From Maribacter arcticus (GTDB lineage Bacteria; Bacteroidota; Bacteroidia; Flavobacteriales; Flavobacteriaceae): a stretch of DNA of 64,000 nt. The DNA is taken from the NCBI RefSeq assembly GCF_900167935.1, contig NZ_FUYL01000008.1, positions 1 through 64,000 of the forward strand. The letters run 5' to 3'. A program made the position numbers and the translations under genes. Shown here one piece after another: positions 43,381-52,974 of this stretch (positions are counted from its first letter, which is position 1; each line of letters begins with the position of its first letter). The notes beneath the pieces were generated by a model. It ran no database searches and was not told the origin of the DNA. It worked only from the letters and a program-made list of their open reading frames with translations.

Positions 43381-43781
43381 TCTACTTCCCCTAAGGCCGC
43401 CAATCGGTCCTTTACAAACTCAATTTTCGTTTTACCATGTGGTGTTGGTTTTCCATTTTCACCCAAGTTCACCATAATGATATTATCAACGGTAACGATG
43501 GTTTCATGGTTCATTTTATTACGTACCTCACAGTTCAACGTTAATGATGTTTTGCCAAACTTAACAACCTCAATACCTATCTCAATAACATCACCCTTCT
43601 TGGCAGCGCTCATGAAATTAATTTCAGACATATACTTTGTAACAACTTTCCCATTTTCAAGTTGAACAATGGTGTATAAAGCAGCTTCCTCATCTATCCA
43701 AGCTAATAGCCTGCCACCAAATAGAGTTCCATTTGAGTTTAAATCTCCAGGCTTAACTAATTTTCTAGTATGAAATCTCAT
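43377..43781 (-). CDS. Acyl-CoA thioesterase, hotdog fold (YciA-like)
   Basis: 134 residues. Hotdog signature: DLNSNGTLFGGRLLAWIDEEA, where Asn and Asp/Glu of the active site lie, then MSEINFMSAAKKGDVIEIGI and CEVRNKMNHETIVTVDNIIM. Such enzymes hydrolyse acyl-CoA esters in the cytoplasm. It is monocistronic. The 278 bases upstream show no gene. Confidence 0.88.
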   Translation of the reverse strand: MRFHTRKLVKPGDLNSNGTLFGGRLLAWIDEEAALYTIVQLENGKVVTKYMSEINFMSAAKKGDVIEIGIEVVKFGKTSLTLNCEVRNKMNHETIVTVDNIIMVNLGENGKPTPHGKTKIEFVKDRLAALGEVD

Positions 43782-44059
43782 AGTCTTAAATTTTGAAAAT
43801 ATACATTGCCAAGTTATACCGAATATTAAGAATTATACTACTTTCTAGAAGAAGCCATATAGATTTATCAATGCTATTGATAGTATAATCGTTTAATTAC
43901 ATTTTGATAAAACGCCCCCTACGGAATTACTATTTTCTTAATTATACTAGGTATATTTTAAATCTGTACCACCTTTGTTCATAACAGGTTAAAAACTAAT
44001 TATGTACTTTTCTTATAGACTTCATCTAATATGTATCTTTAAATAAAATAATACAAAAG

Positions 44060-44464
44060 ATGGACAGATCAGAGAAATTACTATCGATACGACCTTTAAT
44101 TTCTTCCGCCAAAATAATTCAGAACATGACCGAAGAAGAACGTTTTCAAAACCAAACCTTACGTCCTATATTAAAATTACAAAACGATTTATTATTAGCT
44201 TCTTTTGAAAATTATATTAAAAAAATGAAGAATACTTTTTATGAGCTCAAACTCGAAAAACGTATGAATTACATTACTAAATCAATTCAAAAAGATATTA
44301 AATTTCGTAACTCATTAAAAGGTATGATAACAGGTCAATTTACAATAGAAGAATACGAGCTTTACATTCAAAATTCTTCAGCTTTAAATAAGCGAATGAT
44401 GAACATGGTAATTAAACGTCTACAAGATCAAATACAATATTTTGGCAAACTTGAATTAGTTTAA
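44060..44464 (+). CDS. Conserved helical protein of unknown function
   Basis: 134 residues, no signal peptide or membrane helix. Almost wholly helical and charged: QNQTLRPILKLQNDLLLASF, FYELKLEKRMNYITKSIQKD and GMITGQFTIEEYELYIQ, ending Lys/Arg-rich. I recognise it as a family widespread in flavobacteria that is sometimes labelled glyoxalase, but I see no glyoxalase metal-ligand pattern, so I do not adopt that name. Its stop region overlaps the convergent DUF2461 gene by 9 bases. Confidence 0.75.
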   Translation: MDRSEKLLSIRPLISSAKIIQNMTEEERFQNQTLRPILKLQNDLLLASFENYIKKMKNTFYELKLEKRMNYITKSIQKDIKFRNSLKGMITGQFTIEEYELYIQNSSALNKRMMNMVIKRLQDQIQYFGKLELV

Positions 44465-45136
44465 CAACGATTCTCCATTTAAATTAGTAGTTAAAATATT
44501 ACTCATCAAATCAAAATAAGGTTTTATCAATTTAAAACTTTCATCTATTTGAGAAGCGAAATCATTTTCTAAAACCTCTTTATCTGAAAATTTTCTTATA
44601 AAAATAAATTGCTTTTTTCTAATGAATTGAATGTTTGGATCTTCCTTATCGAAACCTTTAGGGGCTGTTTTTAACTCCTCGCCTACTAATTGCCCCCATA
44701 CTTTTTTGAAAGTATCATTTTCGATAATAGCTTCCAATTCAGTAGTATCTATCTCCCACTCTTTTCGAATGCGTAACAAATCATCTTTTTCTGGACTCCA
44801 AAACCCTGTAGCAATAAAACTATTACCAGGTTCTATTTGTAAGTAATAACCACCGCGACGATGGTTACCAGCTCTAGCAAAGGAAGCCGAAAAATTATTT
44901 TTATAAGGAGTTTTATTTTTAGAGAAACGTACATCCCTATAAATTCTAAAAACTTTTAAACGTTCAATTTCATCATGAGACTTAAGTTTTTCAAGTATGT
45001 TATTAAAAAAGCATTTAACTTTTTCAGACTCTGTAGTAAAGTCCGTTTTATGTTCGGAAAACCACTCTCTATTATTGTTTTTTTTAAGTGAATTTAAAAA
45101 TTGGAAGGTACTCTTTGTAATATTCGTTTCTAACAT
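44456..45136 (-). CDS. DUF2461 (TIGR02453) family protein
   Basis: 226 residues from the ATG at 45136 (MLETNITKSTFQFLNSLKKN). An ATG at 45175 would add 13 residues absent from typical members. Family landmarks: NNNREWFSEHKTDF, IYRDVRFSKNKTPYKNNFSA and GGYYLQIEPGNSFIATGFWS, then DDLLRIRKEW. The family is common in Bacteroidota and has no firm function. Confidence 0.88.
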   Translation of the reverse strand: MLETNITKSTFQFLNSLKKNNNREWFSEHKTDFTTESEKVKCFFNNILEKLKSHDEIERLKVFRIYRDVRFSKNKTPYKNNFSASFARAGNHRRGGYYLQIEPGNSFIATGFWSPEKDDLLRIRKEWEIDTTELEAIIENDTFKKVWGQLVGEELKTAPKGFDKEDPNIQFIRKKQFIFIRKFSDKEVLENDFASQIDESFKLIKPYFDLMSNILTTNLNGESLLN

Positions 45137-45230
45137 ACGACCTAGCTCTTGTGATTTTAAGCTAAAGTTAACCAATAGAAGAGAAGTACTTTTAGTTATT
45201 TGGTTAATTTTGACTAACTAATGTAGAACC

Positions 45231-46022
45231 ATGGACCATCGATCAATAATCGACAAAATAAACGCTCACAAAAAACAGCCTAACCTTAGATTTCGGTTAA
45301 AAAGGAATGTAGAAAAATTCACTGACCTTCTTTTTTACACCCTCTTTGATATAGAAACCCCTGTTGCAGACAATTTAGGTAAACTTCAAACACAGTTTGA
45401 TGAACTTGTAGATTTAGCCTGCTGGCAGAGTGAAAAGCCCTGCAAGAAAGTTTGGGAGAATTATGTAGAAAAGCTACCGCAAATTTTAGAAAGCCTAAAC
45501 CTAGATGCTGAAGCAACTGTAAATTGTGATCCAGCTTCACTATCTATGGAGGAAGTTTATATGGCCTATCCAGGCTTCTATGCAATATCGGTATATCGTT
45601 TGGCGCATGAACTATATAAATTCGGTTTCCCACTTGTACCAAGGTTAATGACCGAGTATGCGCATAGACAAACAGGGGTAGATATTAATCCCGGAGCAAA
45701 AATTGGTAATTCATTTCACATTGACCACGGTACTGGAGTCGTAATTGGTGAAACTGCAGTGATAAAGAATGACGTGAAAATATATCAAGGGGTAACCTTA
45801 GGCGGACTTTTTGTTGCTAAGCATCTTCAAAAGACAAAGCGTCATCCTACTATAGAGAATAACGTTACTATTTATGCAAATGCGACTATTTTAGGAGGTA
45901 ACACAATAATTGGGGCTAATAGCGTAATCGGTGGAAATGCTTGGATTACAACATCTGTACCTCCTAATTCAACAGTTTTTCATACCCCTGAAATTAAAAT
46001 TAAAACTTTACCAAATGTCTAA
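45231..46022 (+). CDS. cysE: Serine O-acetyltransferase
   Basis: 263 residues. Helical N-terminal half ([20 protein letters not shown]), then a left-handed beta-helix of hexapeptide repeats: [44 protein letters not shown], and [20 protein letters not shown]. His of IDHGTG and Asp of GVDI match the acetyltransferase active site. It makes O-acetylserine from serine and acetyl-CoA. The stop overlaps the start of the cysteine synthase gene by 8 bases, so the pathway genes are coupled. Confidence 0.93.
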   Translation: MDHRSIIDKINAHKKQPNLRFRLKRNVEKFTDLLFYTLFDIETPVADNLGKLQTQFDELVDLACWQSEKPCKKVWENYVEKLPQILESLNLDAEATVNCDPASLSMEEVYMAYPGFYAISVYRLAHELYKFGFPLVPRLMTEYAHRQTGVDINPGAKIGNSFHIDHGTGVVIGETAVIKNDVKIYQGVTLGGLFVAKHLQKTKRHPTIENNVTIYANATILGGNTIIGANSVIGGNAWITTSVPPNSTVFHTPEIKIKTLPNV

Positions 46023-46899
46023 TTCTATACTTTCCCTTATTGGTAATACCCCTTTGGTAAAATCAAGAGTTCTTAATACGAACCCTAATGTATCGTTATA
46101 TTTTAAATTGGAAGGTCACAACCCTGGCGGTAGTGTAAAGGACCGTGCAGCATACAATATGATTAAAACTGGAATTGAACGAGGAGATTTCAGTACAAAT
46201 GATAAACTTATTGAAGCTACTAGTGGTAACACTGGTATTGCCTTAGCAATGATTGCAGGTATTTACGGATTAGATATTGAACTAGTAATGCCTGAAAACG
46301 CTACGATAGAACGCGTACAAACGATGCGCGCCTATGGTGCAAAGGTCACTTTAACTTCTAAGGAAGTCGGTATAGAAGGTGCGCGCGATTATGCAGAAAG
46401 TAAAGTTGCTAACGAAGGTTACATTATGATGAACCAATTTGGAAATCCTAATAATTGGAAAGCACATTATAAAACCACCGGCCCTGAAATATGGAAAGAT
46501 ACTGATGGTAAAATAACTCATTTTGTTTCTTCTATGGGCACTACAGGTACAATAATGGGTACTTCAACTTTTTTGAAAGAAAAGAATAATGACATACAGA
46601 TTGTAGGAGTACAACCATGTGATAATGCAAGTATACCTGGTATACGTAAATGGCCAAAAGAATATTTACCGAAGATTTTTGATGCTAAAAAAGTAGATAG
46701 AATAATGGAAGTTAATGAAGAAGAAGCTAAATCTATGGCCAAAAGACTTGCTAAAGAAGAAGGGATTTTTTCTGGGATGAGTAGTGGCGGAGCCGCTACC
46801 GTTGCTTTACGCTTAGCTGAAGAATTAGATCACGGTGTAATTGTCTCAATAGTCTGTGATCGAGGTGATCGATACCTTTCATCTAACCTATTCGATTAA
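46015..46899 (+). CDS. cysM: Cysteine synthase
   Basis: 294 residues from the ATG at 46015 ([18 protein letters not shown]), inside the end of cysE; upstream in-frame residues are cysE sequence in another frame. PLP-binding Lys lies in [14 protein letters not shown]; other motifs are [39 protein letters not shown] and GISSGG-like [12 protein letters not shown]. The short length and SVKDR style fit CysM. It converts O-acetylserine and sulfide (or thiosulfate) to cysteine. A strong terminator follows. Confidence 0.93.
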   Translation: MSNSILSLIGNTPLVKSRVLNTNPNVSLYFKLEGHNPGGSVKDRAAYNMIKTGIERGDFSTNDKLIEATSGNTGIALAMIAGIYGLDIELVMPENATIERVQTMRAYGAKVTLTSKEVGIEGARDYAESKVANEGYIMMNQFGNPNNWKAHYKTTGPEIWKDTDGKITHFVSSMGTTGTIMGTSTFLKEKNNDIQIVGVQPCDNASIPGIRKWPKEYLPKIFDAKKVDRIMEVNEEEAKSMAKRLAKEEGIFSGMSSGGAATVALRLAEELDHGVIVSIVCDRGDRYLSSNLFD

Positions 46900-46920
46900 T
46901 TATTCTTTAACATTTTAATA

Positions 46921-46955
46921 TACAAAGAGAGCCTATTTTGGCTCTCTTTGTATTT
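46921..46955. terminator. Bidirectional terminator between cysM and corA
   Basis: ACAAAGAGAGCC-TATTTT-GGCTCTCTTTGT is a perfect 12-bp stem 21 bases after the cysM stop and 42 bases beyond the corA stop. Confidence 0.88.
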
Positions 46956-46996
46956 ATAGTCAATTAAAATATTATGATGTTTTAAGAAACAAATAT

Positions 46997-48091
46997 CTAC
47001 AACCACTTTTTCTTTTTAAAGTAAAACATCATTCCAATAAAGAGAGCAATCATAACTGCCCATACATAGTAGTATCCATTTTTAGAATGCAATTCTGGCA
47101 TGTGGTCAAAGTTCATTCCATAAATACCTGCAATAAAAGTTAGTGGTATAAAAATAGAGGCCATTATAGTCAAAACCTTCATTACCTCATTCATTTTATT
47201 ACTCATATTACTCATGTACATCTCCATCAGACTCATAGACATTTCACGGTAAATCTGTAAACTCTCATTAATCTCAACGGTATGATCATGAACATCTCTT
47301 AAAAAGAGCTTAGTATCTTTTGTGATTAAATGACTTTCAGAATCGATTAATCTACTAATCAATTCTTTTACAGGGTAAATCCATCGTCTTATCTTAAGTA
47401 CTTCTTTTTTTAACTGCTGAATATTCTTTGCAACAATCGGCTCAGGGTTGTTATAGACCTCTTCTTCTAAACTTTCAATTCTATTGTTTAAATTCTCGAT
47501 AGCTAAAAAGTAATTATCAACTATAGCATCTAATAAAGCGAAGAACAAGTAATCAGCCCCTCTTGTTCTAATACGACCTAGTTTACCTGTTATACGCTCT
47601 CTTAATCCATTAAAAACATCTGCTTTAACTTCTTGAAATACTAAAACCGTATTTTCGAGCAACACAATAGCAATATGTTCCCCAATTATTTCATCTTCCT
47701 CAGAAATATATAACATTCTGAAAACGGCAAAAATATAATCATCGTATTCATCAATTTTCGGGCGTTGTTCTGTGTTTACAATATCCTCTAATACTAAAGG
47801 ATTTAAATTAAAATGTTTACCCAGTCGTTCTATAAAAGGTTCATCAGAAATACCAACAACATTTACCCATGAAATTTTATCTCCCCTATCTTCTTTAATA
47901 AATTCATCGAGCTCATTAAACTCCTTAATTTCAAAATTATCAACATTGTAGGTAGTACAATAAATAACACTGTTGCCAGGTTCCTTATCGCCCATATAAC
48001 TAATGGTACCAGGGGCTTTCCCCATTTTATTCTGTTGGCGAGATTTTTTCTTCTTTCTCTTAGGGAAGTTTAGCTTTTTATTTGAAGCCAT
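46997..48091 (-). CDS. corA: CorA-type magnesium/cobalt transporter
   Basis: 364 residues. A basic N-terminus (KKLNFPKRKKKKSRQQNKMG), then the cytoplasmic funnel domain, a long helix from about 215, and two C-terminal membrane helices. The first ends in the signature YGMNF (GMN), the loop is DHMPELHSKNG, and the second helix is followed by KKKKWL. It is a pentameric Mg2+ channel of the inner membrane. Confidence 0.93.
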   Translation of the reverse strand: MASNKKLNFPKRKKKKSRQQNKMGKAPGTISYMGDKEPGNSVIYCTTYNVDNFEIKEFNELDEFIKEDRGDKISWVNVVGISDEPFIERLGKHFNLNPLVLEDIVNTEQRPKIDEYDDYIFAVFRMLYISEEDEIIGEHIAIVLLENTVLVFQEVKADVFNGLRERITGKLGRIRTRGADYLFFALLDAIVDNYFLAIENLNNRIESLEEEVYNNPEPIVAKNIQQLKKEVLKIRRWIYPVKELISRLIDSESHLITKDTKLFLRDVHDHTVEINESLQIYREMSMSLMEMYMSNMSNKMNEVMKVLTIMASIFIPLTFIAGIYGMNFDHMPELHSKNGYYYVWAVMIALFIGMMFYFKKKKWL

Positions 48092-48126
48092 AGATGATTT
48101 TTTTTTAAATATAATAAAACTGCTAT

Positions 48127-48912
48127 CTAACCATTAAATTTTAGTTGGTTTAATAGTAGTCCTGATCCTGGTGCAATCGTTTTTAACTTAAACTCAGAGC
48201 CAGGTTCTAACGATAATTTAATTTGATTTAAGGTAAGTTCACTTTTACCCAATTGAACCAAAACTCCCATTATCATTCGTATTTGATAACGCATAAACCC
48301 TTTTCCCACAATTTTCAATATATAACTACTTTCTGGGAAAAAATTAGCTGTTAAAATATCGTTTTTTTCAATGCAACAAGATTCAATTGTACGAACTGTT
48401 TTAGTATTCGGCTTTAGACCTGCGGTATATATTGAAAAATCATGCCTACCAACAAACAATTCGGCACCTTGCTTCATGATTTCTAAATTAAGGTCTTCTA
48501 TATAATTTGTTATGAAAGGTGCACTGAAAGGATGATTTTTACATCCGAAGGAGAAGAAATAAAAATATTCTTTTGTTTTACTATCCTTAATTATGTTGAA
48601 ATCTTGACTTACCGGTTCTATGGAGAGTAAGCGAATATCGGAAGGCAGATTTTTATTAAAATCTAGTATGAAGCTATCTAAATCTTTTAACTCCTCTCCT
48701 AAAAAAAGCTCGAAAGCACCATCTAAAGAAGATACTTTAGCATCTGTTCTACCAGCACCTAATATCTTATAAGTTCTATCTGGAAATAAAAATTCAAACG
48801 TTTTGTTCAACATACTAACTATTGTGCGTTGTTTTGGTTGCAACTGCCAACCACTGAATCTAAATCCCAAATACTGCAAACGCACCAAATAGCAAAAACG
48901 GTTAATCTTCAT
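48127..48912 (-). CDS. truA: tRNA pseudouridine synthase A-like
   Basis: 261 residues from the ATG at 48912 (MKINRFCYLVRLQYLGFRFS). The frame stays open to 49017, but those 35 residues are A+T-rich and not TruA-like. Landmarks: YLGFRFSGWQLQPKQRTI, GAGRTDAKVSSLDGAF with catalytic Asp, KEYFYFFSFG and FMRYQIRMIMGVLVQLGKSE. It modifies U38-40 of the anticodon arm. The Val/Ser after TDAK differ slightly from the usual GVHA, so activity on the same sites is likely but not certain. Confidence 0.88.
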   Translation of the reverse strand: MKINRFCYLVRLQYLGFRFSGWQLQPKQRTIVSMLNKTFEFLFPDRTYKILGAGRTDAKVSSLDGAFELFLGEELKDLDSFILDFNKNLPSDIRLLSIEPVSQDFNIIKDSKTKEYFYFFSFGCKNHPFSAPFITNYIEDLNLEIMKQGAELFVGRHDFSIYTAGLKPNTKTVRTIESCCIEKNDILTANFFPESSYILKIVGKGFMRYQIRMIMGVLVQLGKSELTLNQIKLSLEPGSEFKLKTIAPGSGLLLNQLKFNG

Positions 48913-49259
48913 GGTGGTAAAAATAAATACAATACATGTAACCCTGTATATTTTATTAAAAATACTCTTGCGTTTACTCTTCTTTCTAAATTCGAGATAT
49001 AAGACAAAGCCCGCCAATAACTATGAAAAATTTATGAGTCACGCTGTCATAATAGTTTCATGTCCTTTTATTTTAACCTTATTACAGACTATTAATATAA
49101 TTTATCACTAGAGATAGTAATACTAAAGTTTGAATTATTTAGATTTAAGGTATTGAACAACAAAGTATACCGTTTATCGAATTGTTTAAAATAAAGGGAA
49201 AACATACCCGTTCTTGAAAGAAAACTATTGGTTCCCCAAGACCATGAAACCTATTTAAT

Positions 49260-49742
49260 ATGAATTTTATTCAAGGAGTACTAACATGGAAGCGCACTTT
49301 AATTTTGTCTATTGGGGTATTGGCGCTTTTAAACATTTTTAGTTTTTACGGGCTTTACACGAATAAGTTTTATTTCTTTAAAATTGACAACTACATATTT
49401 CCTTTACTATCAATTGTACATTTTGTTTTTCTCTATGTATTATGGTTTAAGATTAAGGAAGATGAATTGAGCGACCCGCCAATGCGCACACTTGAGTATG
49501 TGCTATACATTATCTCCTTAGTTTATGTATACAAACTTGTAGAAACCATTATCATTTTATTAAGTTACAATGACTTCGATAATCACTTAATACCGAGCAC
49601 GTTTTTACCATTAGGATATTTTATGTTACTGCTTTACACCTTACTACTATTGGTTACTTATTTAGCTATAGCCTACAGAAAAAAAATAGTAGGCACATAT
49701 CTTTTCGATGATATGAATCAACATGTTGATCATTGGAAATAA
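49260..49742 (+). CDS. Four-helix membrane protein of unknown function
   Basis: 160 residues with four hydrophobic segments at about 13-31, 43-61, 78-101 and 114-136. Between the second and third is an acidic loop (KIKEDELSDPPMRT). I do not recognise it. It is single, with a strong terminator directly behind it. Confidence 0.7.
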   Translation: MNFIQGVLTWKRTLILSIGVLALLNIFSFYGLYTNKFYFFKIDNYIFPLLSIVHFVFLYVLWFKIKEDELSDPPMRTLEYVLYIISLVYVYKLVETIIILLSYNDFDNHLIPSTFLPLGYFMLLLYTLLLLVTYLAIAYRKKIVGTYLFDDMNQHVDHWK

Positions 49743-49748
49743 TCTAAT

Positions 49749-49790
49749 AAACAAAAAGCCCTTTCAAAACTGAAAGGGCTTTTTGTTTAT
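49749..49790. terminator. Bidirectional terminator
   Basis: AAACAAAAAGCCCTTTCA-AAAC-TGAAAGGGCTTTTTGTTT is an 18-bp perfect stem between two convergent genes. Confidence 0.92.
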
Positions 49791-51254
49791 TTAAATATCC
49801 TTTAAAAAACTACTGTAGAGGTCTTTGAATTCAAAACCATCAGTGAATCTTTGTTTATTTAATTTTTTGTGAGACACCAAACCCCACAGCAACAATTCTT
49901 TTAGAAAATAAACATCCTTTTCACTATAATCTGGTTGATGCTCTTTTATAAGTTGATTCAATGCAGGTATACTATCTAATGCTCGCTTATATTCCTCATC
50001 TGTAAAATCATCCATTAATTCAAAACCTTCACCTTGAAAAAACCAGTGCAGTAATTCATCATAAACGGTTGCCTCATCTTTACGTTCCAACTTATTTATT
50101 TTAGGGAAATATTTAGGGAAAAGTGATTTTACAGCATCATCTATCAAAATACCTGCAACTCCGTCTGCCCCCTCCTGCTCTCCTTCGTATACTAATTCAA
50201 TCTTACCTGTAATAGAAGGTATCACTCCTAAAAAATCACTTAAACGAACCATTGTATGGTCACCACCGTTTAATAAAGACCTACGTTCTGCAGTACTTAA
50301 AAGATTCTCAAACGCTGTAATACTAGTTCTTGCACTTACTCCGCTTTTCGCGTCTACATATTCGCTTTCACGAGCTTCAAAACTAATCTGCTCTAATAAG
50401 TCTTTTGCTAAATCGGGCACATAAATACTTTCTAACTGCCTAGCATCTAATTTAGATTCTTGTTCGGTAATCTTACGCGCAGTTTCAATATCATCTGGGT
50501 AATGGGTCAAAATCTGTGAACCAATTCTATCTTTTAATGGAGTAACAATACTTCCTCTATTGGTATAATCTTCGGGGTTAGCGGTAAATATAAACTGTAG
50601 GTCTAATGGTAATCTCAATTTAAAACCTCGAATTTGTATATCCCCTTCTTGTAAAATATTAAATAGCGATACTTGAATACGTGCTTGTAAATCGGGCAAT
50701 TCGTTAATCACGAAAATACAACGGTTGGCACGCGGTATCATACCGAAATGAATAACACGGTCATCAGCATACGACAATTTTAAATTCGCTGCTTTAATAG
50801 GGTCTACATCACCAATTAAATCAGCAACGGTAACATCTGGTGTAGCTAATTTTTCAAAGAATCTATCATCTCTATGTAACCACGAAATTGGAGTTTCGTC
50901 TCCTTTATCAGCTATAAGTTCAAGAGCGTAACGTGACATTGGTTTAAGTGGGTCATCATTAATTTCAGAACCTTCTACTACCGGAATCCACTCATCTAAA
51001 AGGTTAACCATTAATCTTGCCAAACGAGTTTTCGCTTGTCCTCTCAGTCCTAAAAGGTTTATGTTGTGTCTCGATAAAATAGCACGTTCCAATTCTGGAA
51101 TAACCGAATCTTCATAACCCCAAACCCCTTGAAATGAATCTTTCCCAGCTATAATATTCTCACGAAGATTATCCCTAAGCTCATCTTTAATCTTTTTGGT
51201 CTGATATCCAGCTTTTACTAATTGACCTAATGTCTTTATTTCTGTATGCTTCAT
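49791..51254 (-). CDS. AAA+ ATPase, magnesium-chelatase ChlI-like
   Basis: 487 residues. Walker A region HNINLLGLRGQAKTRLARL, sensor and Walker B region RCIFVINELPDLQARIQVSL with the hydrophobic-acidic strand, IQIRGFKLRLPLDLQFIFTA and NPEDYTNRGSIVTPLKDRIG. The helix-bearing C-terminal part is typical of ChlI/MoxR-like proteins. In the Walker A loop I read GLRGQAKTR, with Lys and Thr in the expected places but Gln-Ala in place of the usual small residues. It is paired with a VWA protein encoded upstream. Confidence 0.85.
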   Translation of the reverse strand: MKHTEIKTLGQLVKAGYQTKKIKDELRDNLRENIIAGKDSFQGVWGYEDSVIPELERAILSRHNINLLGLRGQAKTRLARLMVNLLDEWIPVVEGSEINDDPLKPMSRYALELIADKGDETPISWLHRDDRFFEKLATPDVTVADLIGDVDPIKAANLKLSYADDRVIHFGMIPRANRCIFVINELPDLQARIQVSLFNILQEGDIQIRGFKLRLPLDLQFIFTANPEDYTNRGSIVTPLKDRIGSQILTHYPDDIETARKITEQESKLDARQLESIYVPDLAKDLLEQISFEARESEYVDAKSGVSARTSITAFENLLSTAERRSLLNGGDHTMVRLSDFLGVIPSITGKIELVYEGEQEGADGVAGILIDDAVKSLFPKYFPKINKLERKDEATVYDELLHWFFQGEGFELMDDFTDEEYKRALDSIPALNQLIKEHQPDYSEKDVYFLKELLLWGLVSHKKLNKQRFTDGFEFKDLYSSFLKDI

Positions 51255-51392
51255 ATATTTGTTGATGGTTAATAGTTATTTGTTGATAGTATCACGTAAC
51301 AACTTTCAACCTTTATATTTTATACTATTATATATTCCTTTATTTTGCTCAATACTAATTTCTTATTCCGAATTTTAACCAACAACCGACAA
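51255..51392. repeat. Spacer with GTTGATGGTTAATAG-type repeats
   Basis: TTGTTGATGGTTAATAGTTA, TTTGTTGATAGTATCAC and CCAACAACCGACAACTA lie in the spacer between the VWA and ATPase genes. They belong to the CAAC/GTTG quasi-repeat family also seen at 23636 and 52596. Confidence 0.55.
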
Positions 51393-52544
51393 CTATTTAA
51401 GTCGCTTCTTTCTATTCGCTTCATAGTCCTCAAAAATCATTTCACCCAAACCTTTAAGTCCTGTAAAAAATGCTTTGCCTTTATTTGCCTCCGTAAAATG
51501 ACGAATAAATTGCATTAAATAGGGATCTTGAGCAATCATAAATGTCGTAATGGGAATATGAAGTTTGCGGGCTTGCCGAGCCATATTGTAACATTTCTCT
51601 ACAATAAAATCATCTAAACCTACACTATTCTTATAATAAGTGCCATCGGGCATTCGTAGGCAACTAGGCTTACCATCGGTAATCATAAAAATCTGTTTGT
51701 TGGTATTCCGTTTTCTACGTAACATATCCATCGCTAATTGCAAACCAGCAACCGTATTAGTATGGTAAGGTCCTACCTTTAAATAGGGCAAATCTTTGAT
51801 AGGAATTGGCCATGCATCATTACCAAAAACCAATATATCAAGCGTATCTTTAGGATAGCGAGTTGTTATAAGTTCTGCCAGTGCCATTGCAACCTTCTTG
51901 GCGGGAGTTATACGGTCTTCACCATATAGAATCATACTATGGCTAATGTCAATCATTAGCACGGTACTCATTTGGGCTTTGTGTTGCGTGTCTTCAACAA
52001 CCAAATCTTCTTCACTTAGTTGAAAACTTCCTATGCCATGATTAATTTGGGCATTTTTAAGACTTTCGGTCATTGAAATGTTCTCCAAACCATCGCCATA
52101 ACGGTATTCTCTAAAATCGCCGGTGTGTTCATCTCCTTGTCCTGATTTACCGGTTTTATGATTCCCAGAGCCACTTCGTTTTATCTTTCCGAATATTTGG
52201 TCTAAAGCACGCTTACGAATAATACGTTCCATTTTAGCGGTGATCGAAATATCTCCACCGCCTGATCCTTCTTCCCCGTCCTCACCATCACCATCGCCAT
52301 CTTTAAATTCTTCTCGTATATAACCCTTAGCCTTTAAATCTTCTATAAAATCATCAATGGTATATTCTTCTGTGGTAAGTTCATATTCTTTGTCTAACTC
52401 ACGTAACCAATCAATTGCTTCATCAAAATCGCCAGATGTATGTGTTATAAGCTCTTGAAAAATATCAAAAAGTTTATCAAATATTGACTGCTCGGGTGCC
52501 TCGTAGGTTTCGAAACGAAATCCATTTCTTACATTCATTGCCAT
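51393..52544 (-). CDS. VWA-domain partner of the AAA+ ATPase (ChlD/CoxE-like)
   Basis: 383 residues, no signal peptide. A helical N-terminus is followed by an acidic, Gly-rich linker (GDGDGEDGEEGSGGGD). The VWA domain at about 190-375 has STVLMIDISHSMILYGEDRI (DxSxS metal site) and QIFMITDGKPSCLRM. Such proteins team with MoxR/ChlI ATPases in cytoplasmic remodelling complexes. The pair is separated by 138 bases of repeat-rich spacer, so cotranscription is likely but not certain. Confidence 0.85.
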   Translation of the reverse strand: MAMNVRNGFRFETYEAPEQSIFDKLFDIFQELITHTSGDFDEAIDWLRELDKEYELTTEEYTIDDFIEDLKAKGYIREEFKDGDGDGEDGEEGSGGGDISITAKMERIIRKRALDQIFGKIKRSGSGNHKTGKSGQGDEHTGDFREYRYGDGLENISMTESLKNAQINHGIGSFQLSEEDLVVEDTQHKAQMSTVLMIDISHSMILYGEDRITPAKKVAMALAELITTRYPKDTLDILVFGNDAWPIPIKDLPYLKVGPYHTNTVAGLQLAMDMLRRKRNTNKQIFMITDGKPSCLRMPDGTYYKNSVGLDDFIVEKCYNMARQARKLHIPITTFMIAQDPYLMQFIRHFTEANKGKAFFTGLKGLGEMIFEDYEANRKKRLK

Positions 52545-52595
52545 AGTATAAAATTAACACATTTCGGTTGGATGCCCTTGGCTTTTGGGAAATGT

Positions 52596-52972
52596 TAACG
52601 TTGTTGTTTAATTGTTCGTTGATGGTTTATCGTTGTTCGTTGTTCGTTGTTCGTTTTGTGCTCGACGCTGGGCGCTATTCGCTTTGCGCGTGGCATTTTG
52701 CGCATACCGTTACAATGAAGTAACTTCGGCTATTCACATTTATCTATTAGCTATTAACAGTAATAAATAAACGGTTATCAATAAACAGTTACTAATTATC
52801 AATAATCACGTTTTAACCTACAACCAACTACGAGGAATAAACAGTTGGCAGTGTTAGTATGCAGTATGCAGTATGCAGTAAAATATATAATATTTTAACA
52901 AATACGAACAACGAGCAACTATTAACGAAAAACCAAACACTATCAACAACAAACCAACAATCATCAACCAAG
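52596..52972. repeat. Low-complexity block: GTTGTTCGTT and AACGAACAAC arms with CAGTATG repeats
   Basis: 52596-52656 holds several GTTGTTCGTT units; 52660-52705 a GCGCTATTCGCTTTGCGCG-type stretch; 52841-52880 GCAGTAT repeated three times; 52900-52972 AACGAACAACGAGCAAC and CAACAACAAACCAACAATC. The first and last parts are mutually complementary and could pair over about 250 bases. No gene is visible in the 500-base gap. Confidence 0.7.
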
Positions 52973-52974
52973 CA

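Noticed and set aside
44060-44464. Glyoxalase label for the 134-residue helical protein
   Set aside because: No metal-ligand pattern of the glyoxalase fold is present.
48913-49017. N-terminal extension of TruA
   Set aside because: The extra 35 residues have no TruA similarity and the inner ATG gives the usual length.
52841-52880. CRISPR-like array (repeated GCAGTAT)
   Set aside because: Units of 7 bases without spacers and no cas genes; short low-complexity repetition.
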